Source: Cyclina sinensis (taxonomy: Eukaryota; Mollusca; Bivalvia; Venerida; Veneridae). From it: 64,000 nucleotides of DNA. Where the stretch lies: contig JAAONU010000016.1 of assembly GCA_012932295.1 (NCBI GenBank), positions 17,079,530 to 17,143,529 of the forward strand. The letters run 5' to 3'. This document shows, piece after piece, positions 54,986-64,000 of this stretch. The notes below the pieces were generated by a model. That model did no database searches, was not told where the DNA came from, and saw only the letters and a program-made list of their open reading frames with translations. Positions within the stretch are counted from its first letter, which is position 1, and each line of letters opens with the position of its first letter. The translations under genes were made by a program, and so were the position numbers.

Positions 54986-55312
54986 ATAAAGCGAGGCAGT
55001 GTCAGGCAGTTCATGACTGAGTTGTTGAGTTGCTGAAACAACATTTGACCACTTATGCACAAGTCCTCTTTGTGATAAAAGCCATTGTCAAAAGAAAAGT
55101 ATCATGAAAAGAGTGAAAATGATTTACTGATGAAGAGCTGTTTGTGTACTGTTGAAACCTGTTTACCTGTTTACTGACAAAGGTTCAGTGCTAAAATGGC
55201 CCAGATTTAACACCTCGGCAGAGTAACAGCATATTCCAGTTTGGAATTATGTGTTCAAGTAGAAGATCAGTACATAGTACATAAATCTGTGTATGAATAA
55301 CCAGCTGATAAC
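54986..55312 (+). promoter_or_regulatory. Probable 5' leader of the RRM gene, rich in upstream ATGs
   Basis: The leader follows a TTTTAG acceptor and precedes the ATG at 55313. At least six short upstream reading frames start here, for example at about 55013, 55056, 55104 and 55131. One that starts at about 55292 runs past the main start in another frame. The main start has strong context (AACATGG). If the leader is transcribed as shown, translation of the protein should be restrained. Confidence 0.5.
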
Positions 55313-55508
55313 ATGGAAGAACAAGAAGATTTAGAGATGAATGAGCTTCCAACAAAAATACTTGTCAGCAGTCTGCCATCTACTGTTCATGAAGAATTCT
55401 TAGAGATGTTCTTTGAAAACTCAAAAAAGTCTGGTGGAGGACCTGTAGTTAGTGTGGTCTATGATGAAGAGACTGCTTCTGCTATTGTTGAGTTTGAGGA
55501 CCCAGAAG
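55313..55508 (+). CDS. RRM-repeat protein (PARP10/14-like N-terminus), coding exon 1
   Basis: It encodes 65 residues from the ATG at 55313, chosen for its strong context and because RRM homology starts about 15 residues later. An acidic lead (EEQEDLEMNE) is followed by an RRM-like domain: beta-1 KILVSSLPS (RNP2 position), helix FLEMFFENSKK, SGGGPVVSVVYDEE, and beta-3 ASAIVEFEDPE (RNP1 position). The sequence L-x-x-F-F-E-x-x-K-K-S-G-G-G is the hallmark of the divergent RRMs in PARP10, PARP14 and related antiviral-type proteins. The exon ends GAAG in phase 1 before GCAAAT, so the donor is GC rather than GT. Joining to 55771 restores the frame (E-D-P-E-V-V-E-N-V-L) and completes the domain. Confidence 0.75.
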
Positions 55509-55770
55509 GCAAATATTAATCATTTTTTTACAGTTTTCACAGAAATACAATTATATCTCAATTTAGCTTTACAATTTTATGTATTATACACAACTTTTTG
55601 CTTTACATATGAAAAATTAGTTAAACAACAGAATATAAATACTTTTGAAAGTTTTATAAGCTGACTTTATAAGAATATAAAAGACTAAATTTTACCACTT
55701 CACCCTTTGGTTTTGAATTTGTTATTTTGTTACAGAGAGACTAATGCTGTTATTTTCTGTTTGCCTTTAG
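55509..55770 (+). other. GC-AG intron (262 bp)
   Basis: The donor is AG|GCAAAT and the acceptor TGTTTGCCTTTAG at 55770. The only nearby alternative acceptor (TTGTTACAG, 55736) would bring an in-frame TAG at once, so the acceptor at 55770 is chosen. No GT donor in this area keeps the domain open. Confidence 0.7.
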
Positions 55771-56016
55771 TTGTGGAAAATGTTCTTAAGAAACATCCAT
55801 TAAAAATGATGGGACAGGAAATTTCGGTTGAGGTTTTTGATCCAGGACCAGTAACTCTTTGTACAATAGAAGTGACAGGACCACATGATTTAGTATGTGA
55901 AGAACAGATGGAAACACTTCAGCTGTATTTTGAACATAAAAGATCTCTTGGTGATGAAGTGAAAGACATTGTCTTTGATGGAGATATAGCACTTGTGACC
56001 TTTTTTTCAGAAGAAG
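55771..56016 (+). CDS. RRM-repeat protein, coding exon 2
   Basis: The 246-bp exon (82 codons) is phase 1 at both ends. It finishes the first RRM (helix VVENVLKKHP, then ISVEVF) and begins the second: beta-1 CTIEVTGP, helix EEQMETLQLYFEHKRS, GDEVKDIVFDGD, and beta-3 IALVTFFSEEG. The donor is GAAG|GTATGT at 56017. The second RRM stops at the same structural position (just after beta-3) and phase as in exon 1. Because the exon is symmetric, it can be duplicated or skipped without a frameshift. The conserved aromatic residues for RNA stacking are poorly kept, as in PARP14-type RRMs. Confidence 0.8.
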
Positions 56017-56043
56017 GTATGTTTACTTCAGCAGTTTGATTTT

Positions 56044-56990
56044 TGTGTCGCCCTTTCGAAGAAACAGCAATACATAGGGATCGCTTCGTCCGTTGGTCCG
56101 TCACAAAAACTCAACTTTGGCTATAACTTTGCCATTTCGTAACATTTCCTTATCAAACTTTCAAATTGTATTGCTTATGACAACAGGGTTGGGATGATGC
56201 CAAAATCTTTAGGTCAAGGTCACATTTGACAGAGTTATATGCCCCTTTTTGTACTAGGATTTTGTCATGAAAACTTAATATTGGCTATAACTCTGCAATT
56301 TCTTAATATTTCTTCATCAAACTTTCCAGTTGTAGTGCTTACAATTGTATCACTTAAGACAACACCATTTCTCTAGGGCAGATAACCCTCAAATTTATTT
56401 TTGCAATGTTATGCCCCTTTTTCAACTTAAAATTTCTTGGTTAACCTTTTTGTTAATGTCCATTTCTCAGAAATTGTCAAAGATATTCCATTCAAACTTG
56501 GAATACATGATCACCAGCAAGACCCCTGCAAAGATTGTTTGTACCCATGTCCCTGGGGTCACTGTTAGCCCCACCCCCAGGGGTCACTTGATGAAGGTTT
56601 GTACAAATGATTTGAAATATTTAACTTCACAGATTTCAATTTAAACATTCAGGGTCACAGAATATAGTCATATGTAAGATTCTGTCTATGTACTGTCCAG
56701 TTCACAGATTTTTGAATACCTGGTACCTTGACACTTTTGTTTACCTTGATGAGACAGTGTGTCATGTTCAAGAAATTTCAAAGGTCAAGGTCACAGTGAC
56801 AGCTTTAGGGTAAAAATGTCTATGATAGACCTTGTCTTCACCATAACTTCTCCATTCATTGCTGGATTTTGGAATTTCCTTGCCACATTTTGTTCATCTT
56901 GATGAGACGCTGCTTGGTCAAGCTCACAGTGACAGTTTATATATAAATTTTGTCTTGATAATAAGTCTTAAAGTATCAGAGACACATGCT
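56044..56990 (+). mobile_element. Hairpin-family repeat in intron 2 (GTCGCCCTTTCGAAG start)
   Basis: It starts TGTGTCGCCCTTTCGAAG, followed by CGTCCGTTGGTCCGTC. The interior shares 'TTTTTGTTAATGTCCATTTC' and 'CCCTGGGGTCA...AGCCCCACCCCCAGGGGTCA' with the element at 8736, and 'AAGGTCAAGGTCACAGTGAC' with others. The 3' limit is not clear. Confidence 0.55.
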
Positions 56991-57220
56991 TGAAATTACC
57001 TCAGTAGTCAGATCTTGATGAGGTGGAGTGCATTGTGCAAGAACCATAGCTGTGCCTTATTTATTTTTATAATTTTTCTCTTTATTTACTTTTTTGTTTA
57101 GAACAAATCTCAATAACTACACGAAGAACTTGCTTGAATCTTGACACAGAGATACAGGACAATAAGGGGAAATGCAGAGTACAAGACCCATAACTTTGCC
57201 TGGGTTAGATTTTGAAATAT

Positions 57221-57738
57221 TATCCCCCGTCAGTGGAATTGGAAGGGGGATATTGTTTTGGCATTGTCTGTCTGTCCATCCTTCCGTCCATCCAAATTTC
57301 GTTTCCTCCCTATTTCTTGGCAACTACTGACTGGATTTCAGTTAAACATTTAAAGGACTTGTCTAACGGATGGTCAGTATATTGAACTGTCGGGTGGTTG
57401 GCCAGTCCATTGCAGAAATCTTGTGACATGAACTACCTCCACATTTTGTGAACTGTCCATTTGAAACTTGATGTCTTTGTTCGACAATTTTTGTTAATAT
57501 ACCTGACCCAATTTTCATGTGCGCCAATGCGTGCTCTGGGGATCTACAACCTGTCATAGCAAAAACTTGTGAAGCAAACTACATTGTATATCTTCATTTC
57601 TAAAACTCAGTATGAAACTTTGTGTGCATTTTCATCAATAGAATTTATTGTAGGTATGTGTGAATCTCTATATTTTCCCTTTTCCTCTGACAAGGCAGCA
57701 TTATGGGACATTAATCACATTCAGTGATAGCTCTAGTT
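57221..57738 (+). mobile_element. Hairpin element with ATCCCCC...GGGGGAT start
   Basis: The 5' hairpin ATCCCCCGTCAGTGG pairs with AAGGGGGATATTG and is followed by TCTGTCTGTCCATCC. The 3' end ATTCAGTGATAGCTCTAGTT has a close match at 60679-60695, the end of another element, so both use the same kind of terminus. Confidence 0.55.
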
Positions 57739-58000
57739 TTTGTATGTTTCTTCTCTATAATTTAATGTTGCAAAGAGGGACTTTGTTTTACCATGCAGCC
57801 TATTCAGGTCAAAATCATACTCAAATTCTTTCTGTATTTTAAAGGGTTGCGAATCATGAGGAACATTTATATATTATAAAAGGAAACGGTTTATTGTTAA
57901 TTTACGTAAGTGTCCACAGAAGCATCTTTCAAGTTAATACAATGTACATATATTTGATATAGTTTATTGCAGGTATTATAACAATTTGTCATTTTTGCAG

Positions 58001-58324
58001 TTGCCAGAAGAGTTGCAGGGAAAAGTAACCATAAGATAAACAAAAAACCAATAAGTGTAAAGCTACATTCTACTGAAAGCAACAAGCTAAGAGATGATAG
58101 GGAAGGTTTTGCAAGGGGTGAAGATGAAACAGTCGATAAAAATGAAGAAGCAGAAAATGAACGTGCATTGACAGTTAAAGTGAAAGGGGTCAAGGAACTT
58201 CCATCAAAAGACGCAGTTGAAAACTACATTGATAATAAGAGAAGATCGGGAGGATCTGGCTTGCAGAAAAATATCAGTTATGAGGATGATGATGTATTGT
58301 ATGTGAAGTACCAAAGTGAAGAAG
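58001..58324 (+). CDS. RRM-repeat protein, coding exon 3
   Basis: The 324-bp exon (108 codons) is phase 1 at both ends. It completes the second RRM (VARRVAGKSNHKI, ISVKLHST) and passes through a charged linker of about 30 residues rich in D, E and K. It then starts a third RRM: beta-1 LTVKVKGVKELP, helix KDAVENYIDNKRRSGGSGL, NISYEDDD, and beta-3 VLYVKYQSEEG. The donor is GAAG|GTAATT at 58325. The N-K-R-R-S-G-G-S-G stretch matches the family signature. The gene must continue, but no fourth exon is recognisable before the repeats at 59.4 kb; it probably lies beyond the window or after the repeat block. Macrodomain and PARP catalytic regions expected of a PARP14-like protein are not in the window, so RBM43-like or other RRM-only proteins remain possible. 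Confidence 0.8.
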
Positions 58325-59385
58325 GTAATTGCAGCAAAAGCAATACTGTAGTTATTTGACTAACTCCCTGACATATCAAGTTTTACCTGTCTTAATTTAC
58401 TTGCCTGGTCTAAATTGTGAATTTTAATGCTCCCCGAAAATTTTTGGGACAGCATAATTATAGTCACGGCTTTGTCAATCTGTTCTCCCATCATTCTGTC
58501 ACACTGTTGCTTGTTTAAGCTGTAATTTGGTTTTTGTTGAAGGGATTTCAAAATAACTTGGCACAAATTTTTCCCTAAAAAATAAAAAAAGTTTATGGCG
58601 GATATATAAAATACCCCGTCTTTCAAAAACAAATACACAAAAATAACCAATTACAAGAAATAGTAAAGCACTTTACATGTAAGTAAAGTGCAGATTTAAT
58701 AAAACACATGAACTATACACCAGGACTGTCTCTGAGTACAGAGAAAGATGACTTTTGTTACTAGATGCTGGGGCAGTATTTAATAAATATTTTTATATTA
58801 ATTTTTCCATTTAAAACTGACAATATCAAATGTGAAATTGTGTTACTTTAATAATGTCTCATACTTTACCTGCATCAAAAGTCAAACAAAGTACAAAAAG
58901 TCAGCACTATAATGAATCAGATTTTGAAATGCATCCATTATTTAACAAATAAATTACACAAATCAATGATTTTATAATTTGCTTACTTGTAGGCTTATTA
59001 GCCACGAAAGTTTCCAAATTTAAATCTCGGGATGTAGCCGCTGAAAATGTAGAATTAAGACTAATAATATTTCTTAAAATCAAAAATAGGCCTAAGTCTG
59101 CAAAATTTGGCATTTTATGCATAACTTTTTCATTCTTGTCAACAACGAGGTTTAAAAATATACAGTCAATATTGGGCTGATGTTAGTACGATATCAAAAG
59201 GCGATGCCAATATTCCATCATTTTCGTCATATCGGCCAGACACAAGTATATTTGCTGGGGTCAAGTGTAGGAGTGAGTGCTTAAAATGAGCCAAAATTCT
59301 ATTCTTTGCTGTATTGACATGACATGGGTTGACATTGTTGTCCTACACTAATTGTCTTTAATGTTTGCTTCTGTCAGATAATTTT
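58325..59385. other. Intron 3, first part
   Basis: No exon is seen. 58430-58520 resembles a degraded hairpin repeat start ('TGCTCCCCGAAAATTTTTGG'). The rest is AT-rich and unassigned. Confidence 0.45.
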
Positions 59386-60695
59386 ATTATACCATGCCAG
59401 AGGTGGAGGAATATAGATTTGGAGTTATCCGTCCATCTGTCCTTCCATCACACTTTGATTGGAACATAACTCTAAATCCATTTTAGTTGTAAACCGAAAA
59501 CTTCTTATGTGGTTAAATCTCATTGTGTAGAATTTCAGTGTATAAGAACTGAGACTCTTCACTTCTTAATTTTTGAGTTATTCCCCTTTGTTGTTTTTCC
59601 TGTTTTAAGTTATAAACCTTAAACTCTGTATGTGGTTACAACTCATTCAGTAGAAGTGCAGTGCAAATGACTTGTAACTCTTCACTTAATAATCTTTGAG
59701 TTATTCCCCTTTGTTATTTTTCCTATGTAATCTTTGTATGGACAATAACTTTGGAAGTGTTTGAGGTATCAAAATTAAACTTGAAAGGTACATAGATGTC
59801 ATTACGGATTCTTGCAGTGTATAGGAATTGTTACTCTTACTTCATAATTTTTGAGTTATTCGTTTTTGCTATTTTTCCTAATTAATTTTTTTTTGGACCA
59901 TAACTCTAAAAGCATTTGAGGTATCAAAATTAAACTTCATAGGTGTCATTAAGGAGTCATGCAGTGCATAGGAACTAACTCCTCACTGTCTTGTTTAGAC
60001 CAAAAGATGCTGTTGTTCCGCTGCTTTTTGAGAATGTTTTGACATGATTTCTCTCAAAATGTCATTTACTATTTCAGCTATGTTGACCTTGTATCAGTTC
60101 AACGTCAAGGTCACACTTGAAGGTCAAATTTTTAACAATGAATTATAAGACAAGGATTTTCTTCTAACCTTGCTCAAATGTTCTTCTCAACAAGGCAGTA
60201 TACATAATCCATATTCCCCTTTTATCAGCTCCAGGTCACACTGGAAGGTCAAATATCTGACAATAAAAAAAAGACAATGTGTCTTCTTTCCTCTGTAAAT
60301 TCTTTACCCCATGAAGGATTTTGTTCTTACTTGGCTTAAATATTCAGCAGGAAATGTGAAGAACCTGTGTTACCTTTGTGTCAGGTCAAGGTCACATTGG
60401 AAGGTCAGACAATTTTCATGTCTGCTCTGTAAATTTTATACCCATTGAAGGATTTTCTTCAAACTTGGCTTAAATGTTCACCTCATGATAGCGATGTGCA
60501 GAACCCATGTTGACCTTGTACTAGCTGAAGGTCAAGGTCACACTTGTAGATCAAATATTTGGCAATGAATTTTTTCCATCAAACACACTATTTTATGCCA
60601 TGAATATTACCTTTTCCATGTATTCAAATATCCAAGTCACCATCTATCAATGACAATGGTGGGGGTATGAATTGTATTCAGCGATAGTTCTAGTT
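59386..60695 (+). mobile_element. Hairpin-family element with TACCATGCC start and TCAGCGATAGTTCTAGTT end
   Basis: The start TATACCATGCCAGAGGTGG is followed by ATCCGTCCATCTGTCC. The core has 'CTTCACTTCTTAATTTTTGAG' units (about 120 bp, three copies from 59550 to 59850), then AGGTCAAGGTCACA-containing units near 60100-60560. The 3' end is GTATTCAGCGATAGTTCTAG, like that at 57738. It abuts directly on the next element. Confidence 0.55.
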
Positions 60696-60697
60696 TC

Positions 60698-63600
60698 TAG
60701 CTCACCTGAGCACAAAGTGCTCAAGGTGAGCTTTTGTGATCGCCTGATGTCCGGGGTCCGTCGTCCATCCGTCCGTGCGTGCGACGTCACCTTTTTCTTC
60801 AAACAACTTCTTCTCCTGAACTGCTGGGCCAATCTTCCTGAAACTTGGCAGGAATGTTACTTGCATGAAGCTTTACCAAAATTGTTCAAATGGTTCAGGT
60901 CCATTGCATTTCTAGGCCACAGGAGATAAAAATAGATTTTCAAAGTTGGAACTTTAAAAATCTTCTTCTCCAGAACTACAAAGCCTGGAGCTTAGATATT
61001 TGGTATGAAGCATCATTAGGTGGACCTTTACCAAGTTTGTTCAAATCATGACCCCTGGGTCAAAAATGGCCCTGCCCCAGGGGTCACTAGTTTTACATAG
61101 AATTATATAGGAAAAACTTTAAAAATCTTCTTGTCTGAAACCACAAGGCCTAGAGTTTAGATATTTGGTGTGCAGCATTGTCCAGTGGACCTCTACCAAG
61201 TTAGTTCAAATCATGGCTCCTGGGTAAAAAATGGCCCAGCCCCGGGGGTCACATGTTTTACATAGAGTTATATAGGAAAAACTTTAAAAAATCTTCTTAT
61301 CAGAAACTGCAAGGCCTAGAGTTTAGATATTTGGTGTGCAGCGTTGTCTAGTAGACCTCTACCAAGTTTGTTCAAATCATGGCTCCTAGGTCAAAAATGG
61401 CCCCGCCCCAGGGGTCACTTGTTTTATATAGAGTTATATAGGAAAAACTTTAAAAAATCTTCTTGTCAGAAACAGCAAAGCCTAGAGTTTAGATATTTGG
61501 TGTGCAGCATTGTCCAGTGGACCTCTACTAAGTTTCTTCTGGGGGTCATTGATTTTACATAGGCTTATAAAGGAAATCTTTAAAAGTCTTCTTCTCAGAA
61601 ACCACAATGCCTACAGCTTAGATATTTGGTATGTAGCATTGTCTAGTAGACCTCTACCAAGTTTGTTCAAATCATGGCTCCTAGGTCAAAAATGGCCCCG
61701 CCCCAGGGGTCACTTGTTTTATATAGAGTTATATAGGAAAAACTTTAAAAAATCTTCTTGTCAGAAACAGCAAAGCCTAGAGTTTAGATATTTGGTGTGC
61801 AGCATTGTCCAGTGGACCTCTACTAAGTTTCTTCTGGGGGTCATTGATTTTACATAGGCTTATAAAGGAAATCTTTAAAAGTCTTCTTCTCAGAAACCAC
61901 AATGCCTACAGCTTAGATATTTGGTATGTAGCATTGTCTAGTAGACCTCTATCAAGTTTGTTCAAATTATGTCCCCTGGGTCAAATTGGCCACGCCCCAG
62001 GGTTCTCTTGATTTACATATAGTTATATAGGAAAAACATGATAAATCATTTTTCTCCGAAACTAATAGGACTAGACCTAAGATATTTAGTGTGGAGTATT
62101 GTGTTGAGAACCTTTACCAGTATTGTTTATATGTTGGCTCCGGGGTCAAAATTGGCCCCACCCCGGGGGCCCTTAATATGTAAAAAAGGCAATATTTAAA
62201 AATCTTCTTACTGGAAACCTCAATGCTTACAGCTTAGATATTTGGTATGCAACATTGTCTAGTGGATGTCTACCAAGTTTGTTCAAATTATGTTCCCTGG
62301 GTCAAAATTAGCCACGCCCCAGGGTTCTCTTGGTTTACCTATAGTTATATAGGAAAAACATGAAAAATCATTTGTCTCCAAAACTAATAAGACTAAACCT
62401 TAGATATTTGGTGTGGAATATTGTGTAGATAACCTTTACCAGTATTGTTTATATGTTGGCCATGGGGTCAAAATTGGCCCTGCCAATATGTAAAAAAGGC
62501 AATCTTTAAAAATCTTCTTACTGGAAACCTCAATGCCTACAGATAAGATATTTGGTATGTAGCATTGTCTAGTGGATATCTACTAAGTTTGTTCAAATTA
62601 TGTCCCCTGGGTCAAAATTGGCCATGCCCAAGGGTTCTCTTGGTTTACATATAGTTATATAGGAAAAACATGAAAAATCATTTTTCTCGAAAACTAATAG
62701 GACTAGACCTTAGATATTTAGTGTTGAGTATTGTGTAAAGAACTTTTACCAGTATTGTTTATATGTTGGCCCTGGGATAAAAATTGGCCCCGCCCCAGGG
62801 GCCCTTAATATGTAAAAAAGGAAATCTTTAAAAATCTTCTTACTTGAAACCTCAATGCCTACAGCTTTGATATTTGGTATGTAGCAATGTCTAGTGATTG
62901 TCTACCAAGTTTGTTCAAATTATGTTCCCTGGGTCAAAATTGGCCACGCCCCAGGGTTCTCTTGGTTTACATATAGTTATATAGGAAAAACATTAAAAGT
63001 CATTTTTCTCCGAAACTAATAGGACTAGACCTTAGATATTTTGTGTGGAGTATTGTGTATATAACCTTTACCAGTATTGTTTATATGTTGGCCATGGGGT
63101 CAAAATTGGCCCCGCCCCGGGGGCCCTTAATATGTAAAAAAGGCAATCTTAAAACATCTTCTTACTGGAAATCTCAATGCCTACAGCTTAGATATTTGGT
63201 ATGTAACATTGTATAGTGGATGTTTGCCATGTTTGTTCAAATTATGTCCCCTGGGTCAAAATTGGCCATGCCCCAGGGTTCTCTTGTTTTACATTGATTT
63301 ATATAGGAAAAACATGAAAAATAATTTTTCTCCAAAACAAATAGGTGTAGACCTTAGATATTTGGTGTTGAGTATTGTGTAGATAACCTTTACCAATATT
63401 GTTTAAATGTTGGTCTTGTGTCAAAATTTGATATTTGGCATTTAGCACCCTCTACTGGAACTCTACAAAAATTGTTCAAATTATTTCCCTGGGGTCAAAA
63501 TTGGCCCCGTCCCAGGGGTCACTTCATTTTACATAGACTTATATTGGAAATCTTTAAAAATCTTCTCTCACAAACCACAGTGCCTACAGCTTTGATATTT

Positions 63601-64000
63601 GTAATGTAGCATTGTATAGTGGATGTCTACCAAGTTTGTTCAAATTATGTCCCCTGGGTCAAAATTGGCCATGCCCCAGGGTTCTCTTGGTTTACATATA
63701 GTTATATAGGAAAAACATGAAAAATCATTTTTCTCCAAAACTAATAGGACTAGACCTTAGATATTTGGTGTGGAGTGTTGTGTAGATAACCTTTACCAGT
63801 ATTGTTTATATGTTGGCCATGGGGTCAAAATTGGCCCTGCCCCAGGGGCCCTTAATATGTAAAAAGGCAATCTTTAAAAATCTTCTTACTGGAAACCTCA
63901 ATGCCTACAGATAAGATATTTGGTATGTAGCATTGTCTTGTGGATGTCTACCAAGTTTATTCAAATTATGTCCCCTGGGTCAAAATTGGCCATGCCCAAG
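60698..64000 (+). mobile_element. AGCTCACCTG-family element, running off the window
   Basis: The 5' hairpin TAGCTCACCTGAGCACAAAG pairs with TGCTCAAGGTGAGC and is followed by CCGTCGTCCATCCGTCCGTG. The core to 62.0 kb has 166-bp units ('TTTAGATATTTGGTGTGCAG', 'GGCCCCGCCCCAGGGGTCAC'). From 62.0 kb on, two alternating half-units of about 155 bp (TGTAGCATTGTCTAGTGGAT and ACCTTTACCAGTATTG) form a composite of about 310 bp, as at 12.6-13.7 kb. No 3' end is reached. Confidence 0.8.
61351..61940 (+). repeat. Near-perfect 295-bp direct duplication
   Basis: TCTAGTAGACCTCTACCAAG at 61347 recurs 295 bp later at about 61642. The whole interval repeats with almost no change, including an unusual truncated unit (TTCTTCTGGGGGTCATTGAT). 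Each 295-bp block is one 166-bp unit plus one shortened 129-bp unit. Confidence 0.8.

Larger units (their letters stand above)
56017..58000 (+). other. Intron 2 (1984 bp) filled with hairpin-family repeats
   Basis: The donor is GTATGT and the acceptor GTCATTTTTGCAG at 58000. It contains two repeat elements in the same orientation as the gene (listed separately) and no coding sequence. Open frames on either strand inside it are repeat-derived. Confidence 0.75.

Noticed and set aside
55737..55770. Alternative exon 2 start at 55737 after TTGTTACAG
   Set aside because: Using it in phase with exon 1 brings an in-frame TAG within eleven codons, just before the acceptor that was chosen.
61344..62011. 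Overlapping plus-strand frames sharing a repeated protein segment
   Set aside because: They follow the 295-bp duplication of a transposon core and have no coding features.

Overview
The window is animal nuclear DNA, most likely from a bivalve mollusc. It is AT-rich, has split genes with long repeat-filled introns, and is crowded with the short-hairpin, tandem-core repeats (AGCTCACCTG...CAGGTGAGC, ATGCCCCCGAAGGGAGGCAT, AGCTCCACTTTTC...GAAAAGTGGAGC followed by CCGTCCGTC tracts) that I associate with bivalve genomes. The assignment rests on recognising these repeats, not on a search. Very little of the window is protein-coding.

Layout. 1-15.6 kb is a mosaic of non-autonomous repeats. Several share one plan: a 5' hairpin, a CCGTCTGTC-like tract, a core of tandem units of about 145-168 bp, an inverted copy of the 5' end, a 3' hairpin, and a terminal CTTGTT. 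This plan fits Helentron/HINE-type elements; calling them that is inference. 16.0-17.1 kb is a broken LINE. 18.3-18.8 kb is a terminal-exon-like coding block whose C-terminus resembles the tail of Ty3/Gypsy polyproteins. It is followed by a 49-base poly(A) run and then by a roughly 21 kb satellite array (18.9-40.1 kb). The array is almost C-free on the + strand and has at least three levels of hierarchy: subunits of about 300 bp, repeats of about 1.45-1.55 kb, and super-repeats of about 7.1-7.5 kb.

41.0-43.6 and 46.7-48.2 kb hold more hairpin elements. A possible terminal exon of an unrecognised gene lies at 44.54 kb and a 39-bp minisatellite at 45.6 kb. 48.5-54.4 kb is a run of four terminal-inverted-repeat elements: 48554-49936 with an 8-bp target duplication, 50369-52317 containing a minus-strand LINE fragment, 52592-53505 hAT-like, and 53648-54386 with a tRNA-derived SINE inside it.

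54.9-58.3 kb carries the one well-supported host gene. Three + strand coding exons (55313-55508, 55771-56016, 58001-58324) join in phase 1 and encode tandem divergent RRM domains like those at the N-terminus of PARP10/PARP14 proteins. The first intron appears to be a GC-AG intron. The rest of the gene is not visible. 59.4-64.0 kb returns to hairpin elements, the last running off the window.

The genes do not form a visible pathway. The main biology here is repeat biology: a strand-asymmetric satellite that begins against the 3' end of a coding block, and a set of sequence-unrelated tandem cores that share a nucleosome-like period.
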